Part shown: positions 32,801 through 38,547 of the stretch, in pieces | Layout of the letters: each line of letters begins with the position of its first letter | Numbering within the stretch: position 1 is the first letter of the stretch | Source of the DNA: Flavobacteriaceae bacterium Ga0077528 | GTDB taxonomy: Bacteria > Bacteroidota > Bacteroidia > Flavobacteriales > Flavobacteriaceae | NCBI GenBank assembly: GCA_001464475.1 | Contig: LNDX01000024.1 | Coordinates: 1 to 38,547, forward strand | Direction: 5' to 3' | DNA: 38,547 nt | Made by a program: the position numbers and the translations under genes | Notes under the pieces: generated by a model | The model's database searches: none | What the model was told of the DNA's origin: nothing | The model's input: only the letters and a program-made list of their open reading frames with translations

Positions 32801-33038
32801 GAATGATGGAGTTCCATTAAAACAAGCTATTATCGAAGCAGGAGCAGTGCGAACCACACCAATCTTACTAACAACAGGAGCCGTTGTAATTGGAGCCGTA
32901 ATCATCCTATTCGATCCAATTTTCCAAGGATTAGCGATTTCATTAGTTTTTGGAGCTATCGTTTCAACAATTCTTACTTTGATTGTAGTACCATTAATCT
33001 ACTACATCACAGAAAGAAAAAAATGGGAGAATAATTAG
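29844..33038 (+). CDS. RND efflux permease, HAE-type
   Basis: A 1,064-residue inner-membrane proton-driven pump with the usual twelve helices and two large periplasmic loops. The fourth helix carries the proton-relay pair Asp417-Asp418 (VVGIVVDDSIIIAEN). This pair is typical of hydrophobe/multidrug (HAE) pumps and argues against a metal-specific CusA/CzcA pump, whose equivalent reads D-A. The C-terminal half has GVMVRNSVLLIDFIE. The pump is third in the efflux operon, controlled from the double operator far upstream, and lies between two copies of an intergenic repeat. Its substrate is unknown; a sulfur-containing small molecule would fit the neighbours but is not shown. Confidence 0.95.
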   Translation: MQEGISGKIAHFFINSKLTILLMVGLMIIGVYSSFLIPREEEPQINVPMADVMIGYPGASPAEVESRVIKPLEKVLSNIKGVEHLHSMAMNGQAMIIVQFYVGEDSERSYVKLYDELMKNENMFPKGVFKPMVKTRSIDDVPMMGLTLWSESLNDFEIRQIAEEVTSEIEKVKDVAITKEIGGRTRELKVVLDKDKMAENGVDALGVMQMIQANNGSSQSGSFVSNDKEYLLTTGQFLSTSEDVENLVVGVNANMPVYLKQVAAVQDGPSTPRSYVSFGYGKANEKFTKNKSEYPAVTISIGKVKGADAMKIADKILEKVDGLKKTLITDDVHVEVSRNYGETASHKVGELLMHLGIAIIAVTLLVMLAMGWRGGLVVFFSVPLTFALTLFAYYMLGYTLNRITLFALVFVVGIVVDDSIIIAENMHRHFKMKRLPFKQAAIFAINEVGNPTILATFTVIAAILPMAFVSGMMGPYMSPMPIGASIAMLLSLFVALTVTPYLGYHLLHEKDEQEHKAEQGLETSWIYRVYNKLERPFLENSTKRRVMLGITVVLLAGSVLMFFTKSVLVKMLPFDNKNEFQVVVDMPEGTTLERTAAVTQEIAQYLTTIPEVVDYQNYIGTSAPITFNGLVRHYDLRGGSNMADIQVNLLHKEDRDLQSHDIAKLVRPEVQKIAKRYGANVKIIEVPPGPPVLSTLVAEIYGPNYKDQIAVANQVKGILEKTSDIVDVDWMTEDNQTEYRLEVDKEKAMLNGIAPQQVVGNLTYLLKEYPVSNLYDENSNNSVGIVLSLDDKDKTSLQDIQNLKIKGSQGNVVPVSDLVKVVADTLQKTIYRKDQKRVVYVTADMAGTLESPVYAILGMNEELQKMKLPKGYKVNELYMDQPSDESDFTVKWDGEWQITLEVFRDLGVAFAVVIVIIYMLIVGWFQNFKTPMVMMMAIPLSLVGIVFGHWLLGAFFTATSFIGMIALAGVMVRNSVLLIDFIEIRLNDGVPLKQAIIEAGAVRTTPILLTTGAVVIGAVIILFDPIFQGLAISLVFGAIVSTILTLIVVPLIYYITERKKWENN

Positions 33039-33052
33039 TGGTCAATGGTCAG

Positions 33053-33140
33053 TGTTCAGTATTCAGTCAATTGTCACACTGAGCTTGTCGAAATGCATTT
33101 TAAATATAAGTTTTAGTTTTTAAGCTATGCCTTTAAACTC
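33053..33140. repeat. Intergenic repeat downstream of the RND permease
   Basis: A direct copy of the 29728-29812 repeat, same orientation, with a few changes (AAATGC for AAGTGC). The two copies lie about 3.3 kb apart and exactly bracket the permease gene. Confidence 0.75.
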
Positions 33141-33170
33141 TTAAACTTTTAAACTCTTAAACTTTTAAAC

Positions 33171-33476
33171 ATGAAACTATTATTAATAACAGCAGTAGCT
33201 GAATTTGAAAAAGAAGTAAAACAAATTCTAAAAAAAGCGCAAGTCAAAACGTTCTCTTATCGAGAAGTTACAGGCTACAGAAATACGTCAGAAGATGCTA
33301 TTGAAAGCAATTGGTTTGGAACAGAAATGAACGAAAATGAATCCATAATGTTTTACGCCTTTGTAGAAAAGGAAAATGTTGATATAGTTTGTAGTGCTAT
33401 AACTGAATTCAATGCAAAACAAGAAACCTTATCCCACATCCATTCCGCCATTCTAAACATCGAAAAATCTAATTAG
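33171..33476 (+). CDS. PII-like small protein
   Basis: 101 residues without signal peptide. The pattern of beta strand MKLLLITAV, helix EFEKEVKQILKKAQ, strand KTFSYREVTG and, near the C-terminus, IMFYAFVEKENVDIVCSAI is that of the PII/DUF3240-like fold (a trimeric ferredoxin-like fold). Genes of this kind sometimes follow RND efflux genes and may bind a small ligand to signal to the pump. The region that would form the T-loop (YRNTSEDAIESNW) has no uridylylation tyrosine pattern. The assignment is tentative. It probably belongs to the efflux operon. Confidence 0.6.
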   Translation: MKLLLITAVAEFEKEVKQILKKAQVKTFSYREVTGYRNTSEDAIESNWFGTEMNENESIMFYAFVEKENVDIVCSAITEFNAKQETLSHIHSAILNIEKSN

Positions 33477-33480
33477 AAAA

Positions 33481-33520
33481 ATATCTAAAATCTAATATTT
33501 AATATCTAAAATCTAATATT
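33481..33520. repeat. Two-copy 21-base tandem repeat
   Basis: ATATCTAAAATCTAATATTT is repeated almost exactly twice in the short gap before the DUF2892 gene, placing it a few bases before the start codon. No role is apparent beyond spacer. Confidence 0.7.
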
Positions 33521-33523
33521 AAA

Positions 33524-33709
33524 ATGAAAACAAGAATTATTCATGCCGTTGCAGGAACTTTTATCCTTATCAGCATACTTTTATCTTTATATGTAAATCA
33601 AAATTGGTTGTGGTTTACTGCCTTTGTCGGTGCTAATCTTTTACAATCATCCATTACAAAATGGTGTTTGATGGCCGATATTTTGACTAAATTAGGAGTG
33701 AAAGATTAA
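33524..33709 (+). CDS. DUF2892 family membrane protein
   Basis: 61 residues, a two-helix DUF2892 protein: FILISILLSLYVNQNW and WFTAFVGANLLQSSITKWCLMADILTKLG, the family signature with AFVGANLLQS. A single cysteine (Cys48) sits at the end of the second helix, as in the YgaP-type membrane module linked to rhodaneses. The only other DUF2892-like gene in the window (23482) follows the CstB-like copy 2, so the two copies bracket most of the cluster. Gene order suggests it is the last gene of the efflux operon, ending at a bidirectional terminator. Confidence 0.85.
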   Translation: MKTRIIHAVAGTFILISILLSLYVNQNWLWFTAFVGANLLQSSITKWCLMADILTKLGVKD

Positions 33710-33729
33710 ATCAATTAATTGCTTTGAAT

Positions 33730-33762
33730 AAAAAATGGTTCTCTTAGTGGGAACCATTTTTA
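33730..33762. terminator. Bidirectional terminator
   Basis: AAAAATGGTTC (33731-33741) pairs with GAACCATTTTT (33751-33761), loop of nine bases. It ends the efflux operon on the plus strand and, on the minus strand, the RDD gene whose stop is at 33763. Confidence 0.85.
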
Positions 33763-34371
33763 TTATTTATTCATTACTTCTTTTATTTGCTTTAAGTAGT
33801 ATTTCTTTACCACAGCGGTATCACCACTTAAATCAGAAATACTTCTTTTTCTTTCGTTGGAAATAAAGATGAAAAAACTTGTAAATAACAAAGCGTTAAT
33901 GCAAATCATTTGGATATAAAACATACTTGAATTCATGCTTTGCAAGTATTCCGATTGCTTCATCCAACTCAAATCATTGTATACTTTTGCATCGGCTTTG
34001 CTTACTGCAAATAGGGTATTAATTATCGCAATAAGTCCAAGTAGTAAATTGGGTAAGTATCTTCTAAAGGCGTCACTATAGGTTATAGCATCACCATTCA
34101 TTTTTAATATATGCAATCCTAAAGCAAGTTTGCCTGGCGTAGCGCCAAATCGGGCAGGGAAGTAGATGTGGTAGAAAATAGTAATAGCATTACTAACCAA
34201 AATACCTGCATAGACATTATTTAGATCCATACTATTAAAAACAAAAAATCCGACAGATATTGGAGCAAGGATTATTCCATCAAGGAGTAAAGCCGCAAAT
34301 CTATAGCCAAAGTTACCATAAATACTGTCGTAACTTCCTTCTAAATGAACAGGTAATTGCTTGTCTTCCAT
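33763..34371 (-). CDS. RDD family membrane protein
   Basis: 202 residues with the RDD signature: an N-terminal helix GYRFAALLLDGIIL (Arg and the following Asp are the namesake), GATPGKLALGL in the middle, and a C-terminal ERKRSISDLSGDTAVVKK matching the usual KRxLHD-AGT-VVKK end. Three to four membrane segments; cytoplasmic ends. The family may transport small solutes or ions, but its function is not established. The gene stands alone, convergent with the efflux operon. Confidence 0.88.
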   Translation of the reverse strand: MEDKQLPVHLEGSYDSIYGNFGYRFAALLLDGIILAPISVGFFVFNSMDLNNVYAGILVSNAITIFYHIYFPARFGATPGKLALGLHILKMNGDAITYSDAFRRYLPNLLLGLIAIINTLFAVSKADAKVYNDLSWMKQSEYLQSMNSSMFYIQMICINALLFTSFFIFISNERKRSISDLSGDTAVVKKYYLKQIKEVMNK

Positions 34372-34490
34372 GAGATTGTTGATGTAAATGAAATAGTTTT
34401 TTTAGTACTATTGTGTACTTCAAACCTATTTATTTTTTTTGAATAATACAACATTTGTTTTTTGTATCTTTAGTTTTTAAAAATCTGCAA

Positions 34491-34922
34491 ATGAGTAATT
34501 TTATTTCTATCATGAACTTAAGAGCCAATAGAGCCATGCCTTTGAAAAGCGTGCTCCATGATACAAAAAAATTTACTCTATTGTATTTCGAACCGATGGA
34601 AGCCAAACCGCATCCAGAATGTATTAAAATTAGCATCACAGAAGAAGAGTATAGCGAAGAATTTACTATTAATCTCAATTACAATGCAACTTTAAAAGCT
34701 TATGATTTTCATCAAGTCAATAGAACGTTTTATCCTAAATGTCAATCCATAAAGGTTGAGGTTGTAGTAAATGAGGAAGATATAGATAAAGACCTTAAAT
34801 ACAGTTTTACGCTAATTATAAAAGAAGATAGTGACGACGACGGTGATGGTTATTTTATCAAAAGACCAAAATCTTCACCAGGAAAAACAGTAAGTTCTAA
34901 ACACCTTGAAAAAGTAGAATAA
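34491..34922 (+). CDS. Hypothetical cytoplasmic protein, 143 aa
   Basis: From the ATG at 34491 the protein starts MSNFISIMNL; an in-frame TTG at 34455 would add 12 residues but is less likely as start. The chain is highly charged, without signal peptide or membrane segments, and has an acidic patch EDSDDDGDG near the end and a basic tail (SPGKTVSSKHLEK). The middle is a beta-rich pattern (YSFTLIIKED). I do not recognise a family. It is divergent from the RDD gene and followed by a weak terminator. Confidence 0.65.
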   Translation: MSNFISIMNLRANRAMPLKSVLHDTKKFTLLYFEPMEAKPHPECIKISITEEEYSEEFTINLNYNATLKAYDFHQVNRTFYPKCQSIKVEVVVNEEDIDKDLKYSFTLIIKEDSDDDGDGYFIKRPKSSPGKTVSSKHLEKVE

Positions 34923-34923
34923 A

Positions 34924-34955
34924 AAAAGCCCCAAAAAAAGATATTTGGGACTTTT
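34924..34955. terminator. Terminator-like hairpin
   Basis: AAAAG with an inner CCCAAA pairs with TTTGGG and CTTTT, one internal mismatch. It follows the 34922 stop by two bases. The trailing T-run is only four bases, so this is a moderate terminator. Confidence 0.6.
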
Positions 34956-35055
34956 CAACAAAAAACTAACCTGAAAAAATATTTTTTATAAGGAATGTTA
35001 ACCCTTACTTACATTGTTTTAGCTTAAAAATGATTTTTTTTTAACTAAAAATATA

Positions 35056-38007
35056 TTATCTTAATACATATTTATAAACATAGCTACATTCACTTTCTGT
35101 ATCAGAATCAGACATCAAATGATACTTTCTTTCCCAAATTGGGATTCTAACATGAAACATTGGTCCCCACCACATTCTAAATCTGGGTCTAGGACAACAT
35201 TTAAAACTAAATTGTGGGCCATAAACATCAAAGTCAATATATTCACCTTTTGTAATTTCTTCTGGTAAATTAAGTACTGCAGGATTTATGAATCCTTTTG
35301 AGAAAACTCTATTGTCTGTTATTACCAAACTTTCCTCCCAATGCCTCCCATTTGCATTATGATAGTCATAATTTAATGATTTAAATCCAGAAGTGCTATT
35401 ATGAAATGAAGGGTTATATCCTTCAGAAATACTTTTACCCCTTGGGCCTCTATAATGATCAGAAGTAGATTGTAAAAAAGAAAAGTGATTTGGTAATCTA
35501 TTTTCTGGATTTGATATGAAAGGTATTGATAAAACAGGCTGAACCATTCCTGTTGGAGATAGATATGCAGTACTTGTTCCACCAACAAACAAAGGAGAAC
35601 AAAACAAAGTCTGATTTAGAAAGTATTGATTTGCTCTAGTGCCTATTCCATGGTTAATACCAAGGTCATATAATTTGTAAATTCCCGGTTGTCTTATATA
35701 ACCTACAGGATTTCCACCTGTTTCAAACCAAGGATTTGCAGATTGGCTACCCATTGTTAAAACACCATCATCCAACCCTGGATGTATAGCAACATTCATT
35801 AGAGGAACTAATTCTGGTACTCCAAAGGAGTGTCCTCCTGCAATGGTTATTGTTGAAATTGGTGAAGTACTTATAATTGGCATCCATACTGCAGTAGCAA
35901 CTGATGGTTGAAGATCAATCAAAATGCTGCTTAAAGTTACTTTACTCATTTCGAGTCCATCAATAGAAAAATCCTTGCAAGCTGTATTTGAAGCAAATAA
36001 TGTATTTACTACTGGTATAGTTTGTGAGGCTACATAAATTGAAGCCATTTTACTTCCTCTAAATGCAGCATGAAGTCCAATATGTAATTTTATATTGTTT
36101 GGTATAAACCCAATATTTCCAAATCTTTTTTTAATAATAGGGTCATATTTAGATTTTTCAGCTAACGACATTGCAATATCTGTAACTAAACCTCCTGTAG
36201 AATGAGAAATAATTACTGCATCTCTGCCAAAACATTTATTTTCTCTTATATCTCCTTTTACAAAATCAACATCTGCTCCATCATTCATAGCATCCTTAAT
36301 TTGTGTTAAAATTGAGTGTGCTGCTACATCTGCTCTTTGAGAGCAATTATAAGCAACAACTAGTACTCTATTATTATATCCTTTATTTCGTAGCCATTCT
36401 TGAATATGATCTTTCCATGTATTCGTTGCTAATGTTTTATAATAACCTTTCCCATAAAATGCTGACTTATCTTTTGGCCAGTCTTGTTGCGCATCTTTCA
36501 TTTCTGAAGCACGCTCACACAGATGGGTAAGATTTAATCCATGTACAAAAATAATATCTCTACCACTGAAAGGTAAATTTGCATTAGGAGTATAAGATCT
36601 TTCACATGTTTGATTTTTTAATCCTCCTATTGGTTTTAATTTAGTTTCTGAAGAATTGTCTTTATATTCCGTTTTCAATATTTCTTCTAGCTCTTCAACA
36701 CTAATATTAATGCCTAATTCTTTTAAGGCATCATTAGCATTATATTTTAATATTGATTCAGGAATTTCACCTCCTATTGAAGCACATTCATCATTTGGTT
36801 TATAAAAAGAAGTTGTCCCATCATATCCTTCGTATAAATCAATTAGTTTACCATTTTTTGTTTCATAATATGTTGTATCAATTTTTCCAGCATTTAGGGT
36901 TAAATCGTCAGGTATAATTACTTTACCTTCTTCATTATAACTATAATCATCACATGATGCCTTATCGTTTGTTTCTTGTAAACATATTTTATCTATTTCA
37001 AAGCAAGCTGATAATTCTTCTGATTCCGTGCTACAATAAATTGCGATATTTTGAAAATCTTTAATAGGAGTCCATACTGGCAAAGAGATTGTTATCCATT
37101 CTTTTGATTTTATTTTACCAGACCATCCAATTTTAGAAACCGTTGAGCTTGGAGAAGGATGAATACCTGATGAAGGTAAAGTTCCGTTAAACGCAACTGC
37201 ATTTACATAAACATAATCGATGTTTTTCATTTCGTTACAAATTTTAACACATGCAGTTAATCTGTAGTGTTTTCCTTTTAAAATATTTACATTTTGTGCA
37301 ATAGCATCACCGTTTTTATTACTTCCAGTTATCATCATATAATTAGGTGTCCCACATCCATCTTCTGAGTTAACAACATAAGGACTTCCATATGCATTTA
37401 GCCAATTACTTGACTTTCCTCCATTTCCAAGTTTTCCTTTAATCGTATTCTCCATAAAATCTCCGTTTTTGATAATGCTATTTTGACAACAAAGTACTTC
37501 ACTAGTATCAAACGGCAATTTGTAGTCAATTATATAAAATGGAAGAGGCATTGAAATATATGTCAATATATTATTTTCATATTGTTTCACCTGCCAACCA
37601 TAAAGTTTTCGCATCTCTAACTTTTGAAAGTTTTGAGGAAATGTTAGGATGTTATTTTTCAAACCTTTAATATTTACGATTATTCTTCTTTTGTCAAAAT
37701 CATCCATTGTAGTATCTGTTAAATTCATTTCGACCAAAGTAAATTCGTATGTAATAATAGCCTTAGGTTTCAATGATTTTAGAGACTCCCATTGAAAAGT
37801 TGGTGTTGATGTTTTACTGGGACAGTAGGGTGTTGGAGAAATCAATTGGATTGCTGTTGTATCAACACTAATTTTACTAGAAATGTTTTTTGCATCAAGT
37901 TTCTTTATATCCTTGTATATTTTTTTAGGATTAGTTTGTCCTATTCCGTTAGTTGCCATTAGTATTAATGGAATTAAAAAAAGCATCTGATAAATTATTT
38001 TTTTCAT
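35056..38007 (-). CDS. Large secreted alpha/beta-hydrolase-like protein with binding modules, 983 aa
   Basis: From the ATG at 38007 the protein begins with a signal peptide (MKKIIYQMLFLIPLILMA, cleavage after GIGQ); an ATG at 38037 would add ten residues ahead of it and is less likely. Domains: an Ig/FN3-like segment (PTFQWESLK, about 65-150), a carbohydrate-binding-like segment (NGDFMEN..., about 180-345), then a long alpha/beta-hydrolase region from about residue 480 (FVHGLNLTH oxyanion-loop, ISHSTGGLV). The nucleophile elbow is SHSTG (601-605, Ser603) rather than the usual GHSxG. A T9SS domain is not visible at the C-terminus, which ends CSYVYKYVLR. The substrate is unknown; lipase or esterase activity is inferred. 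It is isolated on the minus strand. Confidence 0.72.
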   Translation of the reverse strand: MKKIIYQMLFLIPLILMATNGIGQTNPKKIYKDIKKLDAKNISSKISVDTTAIQLISPTPYCPSKTSTPTFQWESLKSLKPKAIITYEFTLVEMNLTDTTMDDFDKRRIIVNIKGLKNNILTFPQNFQKLEMRKLYGWQVKQYENNILTYISMPLPFYIIDYKLPFDTSEVLCCQNSIIKNGDFMENTIKGKLGNGGKSSNWLNAYGSPYVVNSEDGCGTPNYMMITGSNKNGDAIAQNVNILKGKHYRLTACVKICNEMKNIDYVYVNAVAFNGTLPSSGIHPSPSSTVSKIGWSGKIKSKEWITISLPVWTPIKDFQNIAIYCSTESEELSACFEIDKICLQETNDKASCDDYSYNEEGKVIIPDDLTLNAGKIDTTYYETKNGKLIDLYEGYDGTTSFYKPNDECASIGGEIPESILKYNANDALKELGINISVEELEEILKTEYKDNSSETKLKPIGGLKNQTCERSYTPNANLPFSGRDIIFVHGLNLTHLCERASEMKDAQQDWPKDKSAFYGKGYYKTLATNTWKDHIQEWLRNKGYNNRVLVVAYNCSQRADVAAHSILTQIKDAMNDGADVDFVKGDIRENKCFGRDAVIISHSTGGLVTDIAMSLAEKSKYDPIIKKRFGNIGFIPNNIKLHIGLHAAFRGSKMASIYVASQTIPVVNTLFASNTACKDFSIDGLEMSKVTLSSILIDLQPSVATAVWMPIISTSPISTITIAGGHSFGVPELVPLMNVAIHPGLDDGVLTMGSQSANPWFETGGNPVGYIRQPGIYKLYDLGINHGIGTRANQYFLNQTLFCSPLFVGGTSTAYLSPTGMVQPVLSIPFISNPENRLPNHFSFLQSTSDHYRGPRGKSISEGYNPSFHNSTSGFKSLNYDYHNANGRHWEESLVITDNRVFSKGFINPAVLNLPEEITKGEYIDFDVYGPQFSFKCCPRPRFRMWWGPMFHVRIPIWERKYHLMSDSDTESECSYVYKYVLR

Positions 38008-38094
38008 GTTTAAATTATTTAAGTTTAAATGATACACATTTATTATTACTTATTAGTAATAATATTATTTGATGAATTTGTAATTTTTAATAAT

Positions 38095-38547
38095 TTAGTT
38101 AGCTTTTGGTGGAGTAGGCATATCACCAGTACATCCAGCACCTTGACATCTATAGCAAGGTGCTCCATGGCAATCCTGATCTGCAATATTTATCGCTAAA
38201 CCAATTGTGGCTCCATTACTTCCGTATCCACCAATAATACGTAACCATTTACCTGTTTTAGATAGTAATGCTAATTTATAGCTCGCATTCACCTGCCACA
38301 TTCCCACAACACTTTTATCTTTAGCTTCATATACTGTTTCTAGAAATAAATCTTGTTCATAAGCATCTACTCTGATGTAGTTGGGTGATGGGTTAATCCC
38401 TATACCTGCCATAGCATTGAATTCAAATTGATGTTTTTTTCCTAATCTTATGCTTGGTCCAGTCATTACTGAAATTTGTGACCATGATATAGAACCCGGT
38501 GGATCTGGAATAGGAATGTATCTTGGTGGTGTTTTTCGTTTTCTAGT
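38095..38547 (-). CDS. Secreted protein C-terminus (partial, runs off right edge)
   Basis: The minus-strand frame is open from the stop codon at 38095-38097 to the window edge, so the start lies to the right of 38547. Although an ATG occurs at 38466, the 27 codons upstream of it (RKTPPRYIPIPDPPG and beyond) are open, so it is probably internal. The visible part has beta-strand alternation (FEFNAMAGIGINPSPN, MWQVNASYKLALL, WLRIIGGYG) suggesting an outer-membrane barrel, and a Cys-rich C-terminal tail CHGAPCYRCQGAGCTG. Family not recognised. It is the gene before the large hydrolase gene, on the same strand, with an 87-base gap. Confidence 0.6.
   Translation of the reverse strand, partial: TRKRKTPPRYIPIPDPPGSISWSQISVMTGPSIRLGKKHQFEFNAMAGIGINPSPNYIRVDAYEQDLFLETVYEAKDKSVVGMWQVNASYKLALLSKTGKWLRIIGGYGSNGATIGLAINIADQDCHGAPCYRCQGAGCTGDMPTPPKAN

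Overview
This window looks like a chromosomal segment of a Flavobacteriaceae bacterium, most likely Flavobacterium or a close relative. The DNA is AT-rich. Several promoters fit the Bacteroidetes TTG-N19/20-TAnnTTTG pattern. Two proteins end in type IX secretion (T9SS) sorting domains, and lipoproteins and DUF families typical of this phylum (DUF3667, DUF2892, DUF6132) are present. Everything here is read by eye; no database search was possible.

Layout. 1-4450 is an accessory stretch: short minus-strand hypothetical genes, one with its signal peptide split off by a 10-base homopolymer; a protein-kinase-like gene flanked by two copies of a hairpin-forming repeat; and a very AT-rich pair encoding a small protein and a single-HKD phospholipase-D-type nuclease. 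4473-19000 is mostly housekeeping: purL (with a REP-like repeat inside its reading frame), a secreted endonuclease I, a beta-helix lipoprotein, a thioesterase-menF menaquinone pair, bshB1 (bacillithiol), tRNA-His, lpxD, an M28 peptidase with a DUF3667 protein, and a DUF1801 gene.

18955-33709 is the most interesting region. A Crp/Fnr-type regulator is followed by a TauE/SafE transporter, two CstB-like persulfide dioxygenase/pseudo-rhodanese/rhodanese proteins, a DUF2892 protein, thioredoxin, a heavy-metal-associated (HMA) protein and a DUF6132 protein. Then come two tiny secreted Lys/Cys-rich proteins, a Cys-rich DUF6660-like protein, a T9SS kelch-like protein, a TolC/adaptor/RND efflux pump, a PII-like protein and a second DUF2892 protein. 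Four transcription units carry a GTAAC-N4-GTTAC-type dyad placed exactly 22 bases before a TAnnTTTG-type -7 box, which puts its centre near -41.5. A fifth unit (the first CstB-like gene) has an FNR-like TGAT-N4-ATCA dyad with the same geometry. I read this as one locally controlled regulon, probably activated by the Crp/Fnr protein, joining reactive-sulfur detoxification to envelope efflux. It resembles the staphylococcal cst operon (tauE, cstA, cstB, sqr under CstR), but with a different regulator and an added efflux arm.

33763-38547 returns to unrelated genes: an RDD membrane protein, a small hypothetical, a very large secreted alpha/beta-hydrolase-like protein, and a partial gene running off the right edge. 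No intergenic gap exceeds about 300 bases. I saw no CRISPR array, insertion sequence, phage or rRNA gene.
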